From JBBDIX01 sp050486225 (GTDB lineage: Bacteria > Actinomycetota > Nitriliruptoria > Nitriliruptorales > Nitriliruptoraceae), in assembly GCA_050486225.1 (NCBI GenBank), contig JBJHCV010000004.1, positions 1 to 64,000 of the forward strand: 64,000 nt of DNA, written 5' to 3'. The position numbers and the translations under genes were made by a program. Below are positions 1 through 10,409 of this stretch, one piece after another. Within the stretch, counting starts at the first letter, position 1, and every line of letters begins with the position of its first letter. The notes beneath the pieces were generated by a model. It was not told where the DNA came from. It was given only the letters and a program-made list of their open reading frames with translations, and ran no database searches.

Positions 1-377
<377 letters not shown>

Positions 378-834
378 AAGACCGTGACCACCGAGGTGGT
401 CCAGATCTGGACAACGAAGGTCCGTCGACCATCCGAGGATGGTCGTTGATCCCTTCATCGTTAAGGGTTACTACTTTCACACTCACTCGGCGACCGACTC
501 CACGAGTGGAGACGGTCGACGGGGTTGTGTCGCCTCACCTGCCCCGCAGGACCGGTGCGGCGTCACTGGCTTTTGGCACCCTGTGCAGTTCTCAAGGAGC
601 GGCGTTCGCTCGTGGTGCTCGCGGGTTCCGCCCATCACGAACCGAGGTCCGTGCCGGGTCGGCTTCCGACTGCACCGTGTGCCTCGCAGGTTCGAGACCG
701 TGCGCGGCCGGTGAAGCGTACCAGCGCGGGTCGGGAACCTCAAATCGCGAGGCGTTCTGCAGCGTCAGAAGATCGCGCCGGTCGCGCCGGCGCTTCGTTC
801 ACCCCGAGGGGCGTGCGGCTGCTGAACGATGCGA
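378..834 (-). other. rRNA precursor leader (no protein gene)
   Basis: About 450 nt between the rRNA promoter and the mature 16S end. I see no credible protein gene here; long open frames on the plus strand are by-products of GC-rich sequence and run straight through the 16S. The stretch holds a boxA-like antitermination site (577-600) and presumably the upstream half of the RNase III processing stem, which cannot be matched because the other half lies outside the window. Confidence 0.7.
577..600 (-). promoter_or_regulatory. boxA-like antitermination site of the rRNA leader
   Basis: On the minus strand the leader reads CCTTGAGAACT followed by CACAGGGTG. This matches the pattern seen in actinobacterial rRNA leaders, where the NusB/S10 boxA sequence resembles TTGAGAACTCAACAG. 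It lies about 200 nt upstream of mature 16S. The role is inferred from position and similarity. Confidence 0.6.
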
Positions 835-864
835 ACTGTACGGGGTGGGATCGCGACGTGTCAA
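835..864 (-). promoter_or_regulatory. rRNA operon promoter (sigma-70 type)
   Basis: Minus strand: -35 TTGACA at 864-859, an 18-nt spacer, -10 TACAGT at 840-835. The -35 hexamer is a perfect match and stands out in this GC-rich sequence. It lies about 460 nt upstream of mature 16S and reads toward it, as expected of an rRNA promoter. Confidence 0.75.
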
Positions 865-919
865 ACTGGAGGATCACACACGTGTGGTTCGGTGTCGCGA
901 GACCTCCTGCGAGGGCCAT

Positions 920-1540
920 TCAGGCGCGCGGAGACCGCCGGTACGCACTGACGTACGGGCTGTCCGTGATCCACCACCGCCAGGCGACGTCGACGGCACG
1001 AGCCACACCGACACGGGGGCCCACGGAGACCTGCCCCGGGGGAACGGGCCACCGGTCGTCCACCGCGACGTGCAGCGGACCGGAGCAGTCCAGCAGGTCC
1101 ACGCCGTCGTGCCGAGGCCCGTCGACGTCGAGGCCAGCGGTGAGTCGTCCCGGGCCACGCAGCAGGTCACGATCGACCCGGGCCGTCGGACGCCGACGTC
1201 GCACCAGGTCGTGCCCCTCCTCCACGTGGGCCGCGCGGACGAGCACGGCGGCTCCGCGCTCGGCCGCGTCGGTCACGACGTTGAGGCACCAGTGGATCCC
1301 GTACGAGCGGTACACGTAGGCGGTGCCTGCTGCCGCGAACATCGAGGTGTTCGTCGCGGTGCGCCCCCGAACCGAGTGACTCGCCGGATCGTCCGGTGTG
1401 TAGGCCTCGACCTCGACGATCCTCGCGCGGACGCGACCGGACCCCGTGTGTCGGCACAGCTGCATCCCGAGCAGTTGCGGAGCCGCCCGGTCGGCGGCAC
1501 GCCCGAGGATCGCTCGGATCGAGTCGTCGTGGCCCGTCAG
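920..1540 (-). CDS. 3-methyladenine DNA glycosylase (AAG/MPG family)
   Basis: Base-excision repair enzyme that removes alkylated purines. The protein carries family blocks RIVEVEAY (catalytic Glu), DPASHS.RG.T..N and the MF...G.AYVYRSYGIHWCLNVV stretch, and its ~206 residues match the family's usual ~200. The start is unusual: a GAGGAGG ribosome site (1554-1548) lies exactly 7 nt before a CTG codon (1540-1538) that overlaps the stop of the upstream polymerase gene as CTGA. The nearest in-frame GTG (1579) would give a longer protein but lies before that site. The gene ends the arginine operon; coupling with PolX suggests a repair pair. In mycobacteria an AAG-family gene is also found in the same chromosomal neighbourhood. 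Confidence 0.85.
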   Translation of the reverse strand: MTGHDDSIRAILGRAADRAAPQLLGMQLCRHTGSGRVRARIVEVEAYTPDDPASHSVRGRTATNTSMFAAAGTAYVYRSYGIHWCLNVVTDAAERGAAVLVRAAHVEEGHDLVRRRRPTARVDRDLLRGPGRLTAGLDVDGPRHDGVDLLDCSGPLHVAVDDRWPVPPGQVSVGPRVGVARAVDVAWRWWITDSPYVSAYRRSPRA

Positions 1541-3253
1541 CCTCGGACCTCCTCGAGCCAGTCGGAGAACTCGGCCCACGGCCGCACGTTGACGACCGAG
1601 GACCGTTCGACACGGGCACGCCTCGCGTGGGCGATGCCGAACCGGGCCCGATCCAGTTCCCGCACGGCGTGGGCGTCGGTCGAGATGACGAACGTGACCC
1701 CCCGTCGGGCGCCGTCACGCAGGACGTCCAGCGGGGGCTCCAGTCGGGCCAGGCTCGCGTTGATCTCCAGTGCCGTGCCGTGCTCCACACAGGCGTCGAG
1801 GACGCGGTCCACGTCGAACCGGACCCCGGGTCGCGACCCGATCATGCGCCCCGTCAGGTGCCCGATGGCGCGCACCGCAGGATGTCGGATCGCGCGCACG
1901 ATCCGGTCGGTCTGCGTGGCGACGTCACGGTCGAAGTGGGAGTGGATGCTCGCCACCAGCCAGTCGAAGCCTGCGAGGAAGTCGTCGTCATGGTCCAGCG
2001 TCCCGTCGACCCCGATGTTCAGTTCGGCTCCGTGGAGGAGGTGCACGTCACCTCGCTGCTGCTCGAGGTCTCGGACACGGTCACGCTGCTCGAGCATCCC
2101 CTCCCGGGAGACCCCGTTCATCGTCAGGTTCCTGGCGTGGTCCGTGATCGCGAGGTACTCGAGGCCCCGTGCGACGACGGCCTCGACGAGATCCTCCAGC
2201 GACGTGCGACCGTCGCCGGAGTCGTCCGTGTGGGTGTGCAGGTCTCCGCGGAGATCGCCGACGTCTGGCGAGTCGGGCAGATCGGACTCGAACTCCCCGT
2301 CGTCCTCACGAAGTTCCGGCGGGATCCACGGCAGGTCGAGTGCGGCGTACAGGTCCTCCTCCGTGGCACCGTGGGCAGGTTCGCCGTCGGCCGGCGCGAG
2401 GCCGTACTCGTTCAGCGTGAGGGACCGCTGCTGTGCCCGCTGGCGGAGGCGGATGTTGTGCGCCTTCGAACCCGTGAAGTAGACGAGCGCCGCGCCGAAG
2501 CTGGCTGACGGCACCAGGCGCACGTCGATCTGCAGCTGGTCGCGGGTAACGACCGACAGCTTCGTCGCCCCGTGCCCGAGCACCCGGTCCACCTCCACCA
2601 CGTCCGACACCGCGTCGAGCAGGTCGAGCCCGGTCGGTCCGCCGACGAGCACGTCGAGGTCCCCGATGGTCTCCCGGAACCGCCGCAGACTGCCCGCGTA
2701 CGCGACCTCCGACACCCCGTCGACCTGCCGGAGGCGCTCGACGAGCCGCTCCGCGACCGGCATCGCGTCGGCGATCGGGACCCGGCGCTGCTTGGATCCG
2801 AGTTCGAGCACGTCGATGGACGCGCGGAGGCGCTCCACGCGCTTCTCCCCGAACCCCGGCAGGTCCGTGACCCGCCCGTCGTCGAGGGCCGCGACCAGGC
2901 CCTCGACACTGGTCACCCCGAGTTCGTCCTCCAACCTCTGCACGAGCCTCGGGCCGAGTCCGGGAACAAGGGTGAGGGCGACCTTGCTGGCGGGATGGCG
3001 GGCGCGCAGTTCCTCGAGACGTTCCACCCGGCCGGTGTCGACGTACTCGCGGATCCTCGTGGCGATGCTCGACCCGATGCCCCGGATGCTGGCCAGCTCC
3101 TCCGCCGAGAGGCCGGCGACGTCGGTGTCGAGCCCCTCGACGGCCCGCTGGGCGCCGGTGTAGGCGCGGACCCGGAACGCGTTCGGGCTCCCCTCGTCGA
3201 GTTCGGTGAGGCGAGCGAGCTCGCCGAGGAGCCGGACGACGTCGGCGTTGCGG

Positions 3254-3261
<8 letters not shown>
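1537..3261 (-). CDS. polX: DNA polymerase X family protein with PHP domain
   Basis: A 574-residue bacterial PolX: helix-hairpin-helix region (residues 1-150), pol-beta-type palm with the GS motif at 190-191 and catalytic aspartates at 201, 203 and about 246, then a C-terminal PHP domain starting DLHTHTD at about 340 with further His/Asp metal ligands (ITDHAR, HGAE, HSHF, GHL, STDAH). Known members combine gap-filling DNA synthesis with 3'-5' exonuclease or AP endonuclease activity from the PHP domain and act in base-excision repair. All key acidic and histidine residues appear present. The ATG at 3261 is chosen because it overlaps the argH stop by 8 nt; a longer frame extends upstream into argH without support. 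It is followed by the AAG glycosylase gene. Confidence 0.92.
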
Positions 3262-4672
<1,411 letters not shown>

Positions 4673-4688
4673 GCGCTGCTCCTCGTCT

Positions 4689-5414
4689 TCACGTCGACGT
4701 CTGTCCCTCGGTCGGTACCACGCACAGCAGGTTGCCGCACGGATCGGCCAGCGTGACCCAGTCGTCGTGGGCCCCGACGCGCCGTGCGCCCAGATCGAGC
4801 AGGCGGGTCACCTCGGTCCCCACGTCGAGGGCACCGAGGTCGACGTGGAACCGTGGCCGTGCATCGACGGCCTGCACCGCCACGAGCAGTCGTTCCCCGG
4901 TCGAGGTGACCACGCCGTCGAGGGGTACGTACGGCCCCTCGCGCGCTCCCGGCTCGACCCCGAGCGCGGCCGCCCAGAAGGCCACCTCGTCGTCAAGGTG
5001 TTCACCCGGGACGTCGAGGAGCACCGCACACAGGTGCCCTCGGCCGTCGACCGGACCCTGCAGGGGGTTCGCCACGGCGGCGTCCTCGTCGATGACGCAC
5101 AGTTGCAGCCCGACCGGGTCCTCAAGCACGGTGTACCCGTCGTCGAACCACCCCAGGGTGCGCGCGCCGAGCCGTTCGAGGCGCGCCACCTCCGCGTCGC
5201 GATCGTCCGCGACCAGGTCCAGGTGGAGGCGGGTGTCGTCGGTGCCGATCGGTTGCACGTGCACCTCGAGCGCACTGGCGGCGTCGTGCAGGTGCACGAA
5301 CCCGCCCGGCGCGGCGACAGGGCGGGCCGCCAGCGCAGCAGCCCAGAACGCCACCGTGCCGTCGAGACGCCCGGCGGGCACGTCGACCTGGACGATCCTG
5401 ATCGCGAGCGACAT
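4689..5414 (-). CDS. VOC (glyoxalase/bleomycin resistance fold) protein, two domains
   Basis: A 241-residue cytoplasmic protein with two repeats of the vicinal-oxygen-chelate fold, residues about 1-115 and 130-241. Both halves carry the pattern of 'FWAAALG...HVDLGALD...VTRLLDLGA....DPCGNLLCVV' seen in the glyoxalase-like subgroup. No particular substrate can be assigned; members include dioxygenases, resistance proteins and non-catalytic binders. It sits between argG and argH (24 and 16 nt gaps), an insertion relative to the usual arg operon, so it is co-transcribed with arginine genes but need not serve arginine synthesis. Confidence 0.8.
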   Translation of the reverse strand: MSLAIRIVQVDVPAGRLDGTVAFWAAALAARPVAAPGGFVHLHDAASALEVHVQPIGTDDTRLHLDLVADDRDAEVARLERLGARTLGWFDDGYTVLEDPVGLQLCVIDEDAAVANPLQGPVDGRGHLCAVLLDVPGEHLDDEVAFWAAALGVEPGAREGPYVPLDGVVTSTGERLLVAVQAVDARPRFHVDLGALDVGTEVTRLLDLGARRVGAHDDWVTLADPCGNLLCVVPTEGQTST

Positions 5415-5438
5415 CCGGGCGCTCCTCGTGCCGGGGGG

Positions 5439-6683
5439 TCAGATCTCCCGGGGGTTGCGTGCGGCCCAGGTCTGCAGTGGCAGGCCCCACAGCTTCACGA
5501 ATCCCTCGGCGAGCGTCTGGTCGAACAGGTCCCCCTCGTCGTAGGTGGCCATCTCGAAGGAGTACAGCCCCGACGTCTCGCTGCGGCGTCCCACGACCGT
5601 CGCGCTGCCCTTGAACAGCTTGACGCGCACCTCACCGTTGACGTAGCGGTTCGCCTCGTCGACGAACGCGTCGAGTGCGCTCTTGAGGGGCCCCCACCAC
5701 AGCCCGTTGTAGATGAGCTGGGCGTAGCGGCCCTCCACGGAACGCTTGTGGTCCGCGAGCTCCTGCTCGAGACAGAGGTCCTCCAGGTCGCGGTGCGCCG
5801 TGATCAGGGTGATCGCTCCGGGGCACTCGTAGATCTCCCGGCTCTTGATGCCCACGAGTCGGTCCTCGATCATGTCGATGCGACCGACCCCGTGGGCACC
5901 GGCCCGCCCGTCGATCTCCTCGATCAGTGCGGCCAGCGGCATGGTCCGACCGTCGAGCGCGACGGGCAGGCCGTTCTCGAAGGCGATCACGACCTCGTCG
6001 GGCTCGTCGGGCGCGTCCGCGACCGCCACCGTGCGTTCGTAGACGTCGCTCGGCGGTTCAGCCCAGGGGTCCTCGAGGATCCCACACTCCGCGGTTCGTC
6101 CCCAGGCGTTCTCGTCGATCGAGTACGGCGAGGTCTTGCTCTTCAGCGGGATCGGGATGTTGCGCTCCGCAGCCCAGTCGATCGCCGCGTCGCGCGTCAG
6201 ACCCCACTCGCGGATCGGTGCGAGGGTCTCCAGGTCCGGCGCGAGGCACATCGTCCCGACCTCGAAGCGGACCTGGTCGTTGCCCTTGCCGGTGCAGCCG
6301 TGGGCGACGCCGGCGGCCCCGGTCTCCCGCGCGACCCGCACCAGATGCTTCACGATGAGCGGGCGCGACAGCGCCGACACGAGCGGGTAGCGACCCATGT
6401 ACATCGCGTTGGCCTTCAGGGCCGGGGCGATGAAGTCGTCGGCGAACTCGCTGCTCGCGTCGACCACGACCGACTCGACCGCGCCACAGGCGAGTCCGCG
6501 CTGCCGGATCTCCTCGAGGTCCTCGTGGGCGACGGCTCCCCCGCCCGTGCGGGTTCCCCGGCCCTGGCCGACGTCGACCGCGCACGCCACGACGTCGACG
6601 CCGCGGTTCTCCTTCAGCCACTCGATGGCGACGGACGTGTCGAGGCCGCCGGAGTACGCGAGGACGATTCTGGGCCTGCTCAT
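5439..6683 (-). CDS. argG: argininosuccinate synthase
   Basis: Joins citrulline and aspartate using ATP to give argininosuccinate. The 414-residue protein begins with the ATP-binding P-loop AYSGGLDTSVA at residues 8-18 and has the family's conserved GCTGKGNDQVRFE motif and LKSKTSPYSIDENAWG block. Length and motifs are those of the standard enzyme (type 1). It follows argR after an 82-nt gap that contains a small tandem repeat, the widest gap within the operon after argJ, so a separate promoter is possible. Confidence 0.97.
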   Translation of the reverse strand: MSRPRIVLAYSGGLDTSVAIEWLKENRGVDVVACAVDVGQGRGTRTGGGAVAHEDLEEIRQRGLACGAVESVVVDASSEFADDFIAPALKANAMYMGRYPLVSALSRPLIVKHLVRVARETGAAGVAHGCTGKGNDQVRFEVGTMCLAPDLETLAPIREWGLTRDAAIDWAAERNIPIPLKSKTSPYSIDENAWGRTAECGILEDPWAEPPSDVYERTVAVADAPDEPDEVVIAFENGLPVALDGRTMPLAALIEEIDGRAGAHGVGRIDMIEDRLVGIKSREIYECPGAITLITAHRDLEDLCLEQELADHKRSVEGRYAQLIYNGLWWGPLKSALDAFVDEANRYVNGEVRVKLFKGSATVVGRRSETSGLYSFEMATYDEGDLFDQTLAEGFVKLWGLPLQTWAARNPREI

Positions 6684-6705
6684 GTGTGTCTCCTTGGGAA
6701 CGAAC

Positions 6706-6735
6706 GGGTGGAGTCGGGTGGGGTCGGGTGGGGTC
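6706..6735 (+). repeat. three-copy 10-bp tandem repeat before argG
   Basis: Three direct copies of gggtggGgtc (the first with an A at position 7) lie between the argR stop and the argG start. They fall in the argG 5' untranslated region on the minus strand, where they read as C-rich. The copies are unlike any ArgR site I know and may be simple slippage. Confidence 0.6.
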
Positions 6736-6764
6736 GGCCACGAGGTCAGGGCGTGTCCGGGAGG

Positions 6765-7232
6765 TCAGGGTGGGGTGAGGCCGGTGCGTCGCGCAAGGTC
6801 TGCCGCGAGCGCTCGGCCGCTCGACGACTCGCTCGCGACGACCAGCACCGTGTCGTCACCAGCGACCGTGGCGATGACGTCGGGAAGTTCGGAGTTGTCG
6901 ATCGCGGACGCGACCGGGTGGGCGCACGCAGGCGGGGTGCGCAGCACGGCGAGGTTGCCGCTGACCGCGATGCGCGTCACGAACTGCTGCAGGGTCTCGT
7001 CGAGGCGGTCGACGGGCGAGGGGCCTGGCTGCGGCGCGAGGCGGTACACCGGCGTGCCATCGGCACCGCGCACCTTCACGGCGCCGACCTCGGCGAGGTC
7101 GCGGCTCACGGTGGCCTCGTGCACGTCGAAGCCGGCCTCGGCGAGCGCCGCCACCACGTGCGACTGCGAGGCGAGGCCACGTTCGGTGATGAGCTGGCGC
7201 AGGACCTGCTGGCGCCGCCGCTTCACGGTCAC
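6765..7232 (-). CDS. argR: arginine repressor
   Basis: Arginine-dependent DNA-binding repressor of arginine synthesis. The 155-residue protein has the N-terminal winged helix-turn-helix (residues 1-70, SQSHVVAALAEAGFDVHEATVSRDLAEVGAVKV) and a C-terminal oligomerisation domain with the arginine-binding AVASAIDNSELPDVIATVAGDDT-like block near residues 108-130, where the aspartates contact arginine and form the hexamer. It overlaps the argF stop by 4 nt (ATGA-type). A candidate target site lies upstream of argC (12765-12782). Confidence 0.96.
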   Translation of the reverse strand: MTVKRRRQQVLRQLITERGLASQSHVVAALAEAGFDVHEATVSRDLAEVGAVKVRGADGTPVYRLAPQPGPSPVDRLDETLQQFVTRIAVSGNLAVLRTPPACAHPVASAIDNSELPDVIATVAGDDTVLVVASESSSGRALAADLARRTGLTPP

Positions 7233-8185
7233 GATCGATCTCCCAGCAGACGCACGAGCAGTGCCTTCTGTGCGTGGAGGCGGTTCTCTGCCTGGTCGAA
7301 CACCCGGGAGGCGTCGCCGTCGATCACCTCGGCGGACACCTCCTCGCCACGATGCGCAGGCAGACAGTGGAGGAAGATCGCGCCGTTCGCCGTGAGCGAC
7401 ATCAGGTCCGCGGTCACCCGGTACCCCTCGAAGGCGGCGAGGCGTTCGTCGGCCTCGTCCTCCTGGCCCATCGAGGCCCAGACGTCCGTGTACACCGCGT
7501 CGGCACCCGCGACGGCCTGCCGGGGATCCGTGGTGACGAGAATCTCCGCCCCCGTCGTCGCCGCGATCTGCCGGCTGCGTCCGACCACGGATGCGTCGGG
7601 CGCGAAGCCCTCCGGATGTGCGACGCGGACGGACAGGCCCACCTTCGCGCCGGCAAGCAGGAGCGAGTGCGCCACGTTGTTGCCGTCACCGACGTAGGCG
7701 AGCGTGCGGCCCTCCAGTCCCCCGGTCGCCCCGCGGATGGTCTGCAGGTCGGCGAGCGCCTGACACGGGTGCTCGCGATCGGTGAGCGCGTTGACCACCG
7801 GCACGTCGGCCGCGGCGGCGAGCTCCACCAGACGGTCCTGCCCGAACGTGCGGATCACGATGGCGTGCACGTAGCGCGACAGCACCGCTCCGGTGTCGGC
7901 GACGGTCTCGCCACGGCCCAGCTGCAGCTCTGCGCTCGACAGCGTGAGTGGACTGCCACCCAGTTCGGCGACACCGACCTGGAACGACACCCGGGTGCGT
8001 GTCGAAGGCTTCTCGAACACGAGCGCGACCGTGCGCCCACGCAGCACGTCACGCACGGGCGAGCGACCCGCGGCCACGGCGGACGCACGCTCGTCGCGCA
8101 GTTCGTCAGCGAGGTCGAGCACGTCGATGATCTGCGGGGCGGTCAGGTCGTCGATCGAGATGAGGTCGTCCGGGAAGTCCGACAT
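7229..8185 (-). CDS. argF: ornithine carbamoyltransferase
   Basis: Makes citrulline from ornithine and carbamoyl phosphate. The 318-residue protein has the carbamoyl-phosphate site STRTRVSF (about residues 60-67), HPCQALADL near 140 and the ornithine-binding HCLPAHRGEEV near 274. Length is that of the anabolic trimeric enzyme. It abuts argD (start codon directly next to the argD stop) and overlaps argR by 4 nt, so translation is likely coupled. Confidence 0.97.
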   Translation of the reverse strand: MSDFPDDLISIDDLTAPQIIDVLDLADELRDERASAVAAGRSPVRDVLRGRTVALVFEKPSTRTRVSFQVGVAELGGSPLTLSSAELQLGRGETVADTGAVLSRYVHAIVIRTFGQDRLVELAAAADVPVVNALTDREHPCQALADLQTIRGATGGLEGRTLAYVGDGNNVAHSLLLAGAKVGLSVRVAHPEGFAPDASVVGRSRQIAATTGAEILVTTDPRQAVAGADAVYTDVWASMGQEDEADERLAAFEGYRVTADLMSLTANGAIFLHCLPAHRGEEVSAEVIDGDASRVFDQAENRLHAQKALLVRLLGDRS

Positions 8186-9400
8186 CTAGGCCTCCTCGTG
8201 CAGGTGTGCCAGCGCGTCGTCAAGGCGCGCCAACGCGTCGTCGACCTGCGCGTCGGTGATCGTGAGCGGTGGCGCGAGTCGCAGCACGTCAGGAGCGACG
8301 GCGTTGACCACCAGCCGCCTGCGGGCACAGGCGGCGTCGAGAGCGCCGGCGACGTCGCCGTCCAGTTCGAGACCGAGCAGCAGCCCGCGTCCACGTGTCC
8401 CGACCGCGACGTCGTGTCGCGCGACGAGGTCCTCGAGGCCTGCGCCCAGCCTCGCCGACACCTCCAGACCGCGGGTGAGCAGGCCCTCTGACTCGATGGT
8501 GGCGATCACCGCGAGCGCCGCCGCGCACGTGACGGGGTTGCCCCCGAAGGTCGTCGCATGGTCTCCCGGCGACAGGACGTTCGCGGCCTCACCGTGTGCG
8601 ATGCACGCCCCGATCGGCAGGCCGTTGGCCAGTGCCTTCGCGACGGTGACGACGTCCGGGACGACCGGCGAGTCCTGGAACGCGAACCAGGGGCCGGTAC
8701 GTCCCATGCCGGTCTGGACCTCGTCGACGACGAGCAACGCGCCGTGATCGTCGCAGGCCTGTCGCGCGGCGAGGAGCACGTCGTCGTCGACGGCGCGAAC
8801 GCCACCCTCCCCCTGCACCACCTCGAGCAGCACGGCGCAGGTGTCGTCGGTGACCGCCGCCCGCAGGGCCGCGGCGTCGTCGTGGGGCACGTGGTCGACG
8901 AATCCGGCGAGCGGCGCGAACGCCGCGTGCTTCGCGGGCTGACCCGTTGCCTCCAGGGTGGCCAGGGTGCGGCCGTGGAAGGAACCCTCGAGTGCGACGA
9001 CCCGGAACTTGCCCGCATGCTGCCGGAGCCCGTGGCGACGGGCGAGCTTGATCGCCGCCTCGTTGGCCGTGGCACCACACTGCGCGAAGAAGGTCCGCGC
9101 GTCGTCCCACCCGGTGATGCGCGCCAGCGCCTCCGCGAGCTCCACGGCCGGCGGCGTGCAGAACAGGTTCGACGTGTGCACGAGCGTCGCCGCCTGGTCG
9201 GCGACCGCCGCCGTCACGGCCGGGTGCGCGTGACCGAGGCTCGTCACGGCGAGACCACACAGCAGGTCGAGCCACTCGTCTCCGGCGTCGTCCACGAGCA
9301 CGGTGCCGTGGCCACGCACGAACGTCGCACGAGGTGGCGGATAGGTCGACATCACGTGGGCGGCCGACCTCGCGGCGAGCCCGGTGGTGGCGGTGGTCAT
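8186..9400 (-). CDS. argD: acetylornithine aminotransferase
   Basis: PLP enzyme converting N-acetylglutamate semialdehyde to N-acetylornithine. The 404-residue class III aminotransferase shows FHGRTLATLEATGQ (about 140-153), the PLP-contacting VVDEVQTGMGRTG and the Schiff-base lysine in TVAKALANGLPIGA near 253. In many bacteria ArgD also serves lysine synthesis. The start overlaps the argB stop by 4 nt. Confidence 0.96.
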   Translation of the reverse strand: MTTATTGLAARSAAHVMSTYPPPRATFVRGHGTVLVDDAGDEWLDLLCGLAVTSLGHAHPAVTAAVADQAATLVHTSNLFCTPPAVELAEALARITGWDDARTFFAQCGATANEAAIKLARRHGLRQHAGKFRVVALEGSFHGRTLATLEATGQPAKHAAFAPLAGFVDHVPHDDAAALRAAVTDDTCAVLLEVVQGEGGVRAVDDDVLLAARQACDDHGALLVVDEVQTGMGRTGPWFAFQDSPVVPDVVTVAKALANGLPIGACIAHGEAANVLSPGDHATTFGGNPVTCAAALAVIATIESEGLLTRGLEVSARLGAGLEDLVARHDVAVGTRGRGLLLGLELDGDVAGALDAACARRRLVVNAVAPDVLRLAPPLTITDAQVDDALARLDDALAHLHEEA

Positions 9401-10380
9401 CCCGACTCCTGTCCCAGCGGCGGGGTGACCATGGTGCCCACCCCCTCGTCGGTGAAGATCTCGATGAGGATGGCGTGCAGGACCCGCCCGTCGAGGATGT
9501 GGGCCTGGGGCACTCCTGCACGGATCGCGTCGACGATCGACCGCACCTTCGGACGCATCCCCGCGTGCAGTTCGTCGTCCGCGAGCATCCGCTCGAGCCG
9601 GTCGACCCCGACCTCGCTCATGAGCGCCTGGCGTTCCGGGTCCCCGAAGTCGAGGTAGAGGCCGGGGACGTCGGTGAGGTAGACCAGCTTGGTCGCGCCC
9701 AGCGCGGCCGCGATCGCGCCGGCGGCGAGGTCGGCGTTGACGTTGCGTTCCACCCCGTCGTGGTCGCGTCCGAGCGTCGCCACGACCGGAAGGAAGCCGT
9801 CGGCGAGCAGGTCGTCGATGTACGTCGTGTCGACCTCGTCGACCTCGCCGACGAGCCCCAGATCCTCGCCGTTCGGCCCGACCGCCGGACGGACCGTGAC
9901 GAGGCCGGCGTCGGTCCCCGCGGCACCCACCGCGGGAGCCCCGGCCTCCTGCACGAGGCCGACGAGTTCAGGGTTGACCTTGCCGAGCAGCACCATCCGG
10001 ACGACGTCCATCATCGCCTCGTCGGTCACCCGCAGGCCCCCGACGAAGTTCGACTCGACGCCGAGCCGGTCCGCGAGGTCCGTGATCTGGGGGCCGCCGC
10101 CGTGGACGATGACGGGCCGCAGACCGACGAAGTGCAGGAGCGCGACGTCGGCGGCGAACGACCTCTTGAGGATGTCGTCGACCATCGCGTTGCCGCCGTA
10201 CTTGATGACGATCGTCTCACCGTGGAACCTGGTGATCCACGGCAGCGCCTCGCGCAGGACCGCCGCCTTGGACTGGGCGACCTCGACGCGTTCGGCCGAG
10301 CCGGCGTCCGCGGTGACGACGCGGCGGCCGGCCGACGCCGCGAGGGACGAGCCGGGTCGATCGGTTGCAGAGGGGGTCAT
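9397..10380 (-). CDS. argB: acetylglutamate kinase
   Basis: Phosphorylates N-acetylglutamate, the committed and usually arginine-inhibited step. The core has IVIKYGGNAM (ATP site) and VHGGGPQI (acetylglutamate site). With the ATG at 10380 the protein has 327 residues, about 40 more than the shortest family members; the extra N-terminal segment includes the basic/hydrophobic helix (VEVAQSKAAVLREALPWITRF) that in arginine-sensitive, hexameric enzymes mediates feedback inhibition. The first ~30 residues look unstructured and the true start could be slightly later. The gap to argJ is 29 nt. Confidence 0.95.
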   Translation of the reverse strand: MTPSATDRPGSSLAASAGRRVVTADAGSAERVEVAQSKAAVLREALPWITRFHGETIVIKYGGNAMVDDILKRSFAADVALLHFVGLRPVIVHGGGPQITDLADRLGVESNFVGGLRVTDEAMMDVVRMVLLGKVNPELVGLVQEAGAPAVGAAGTDAGLVTVRPAVGPNGEDLGLVGEVDEVDTTYIDDLLADGFLPVVATLGRDHDGVERNVNADLAAGAIAAALGATKLVYLTDVPGLYLDFGDPERQALMSEVGVDRLERMLADDELHAGMRPKVRSIVDAIRAGVPQAHILDGRVLHAILIEIFTDEGVGTMVTPPLGQESG

Positions 10381-10409
10381 GTCGTCCTCGGGTGCAGGGC
10401 AGGTGCGGG

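Noticed and set aside
685..700. GGTTCGAGACC, looking like a tRNA T-loop in the rRNA leader
   Set aside because: The flanking bases do not form a T-stem and there is no matching acceptor or anticodon arm.
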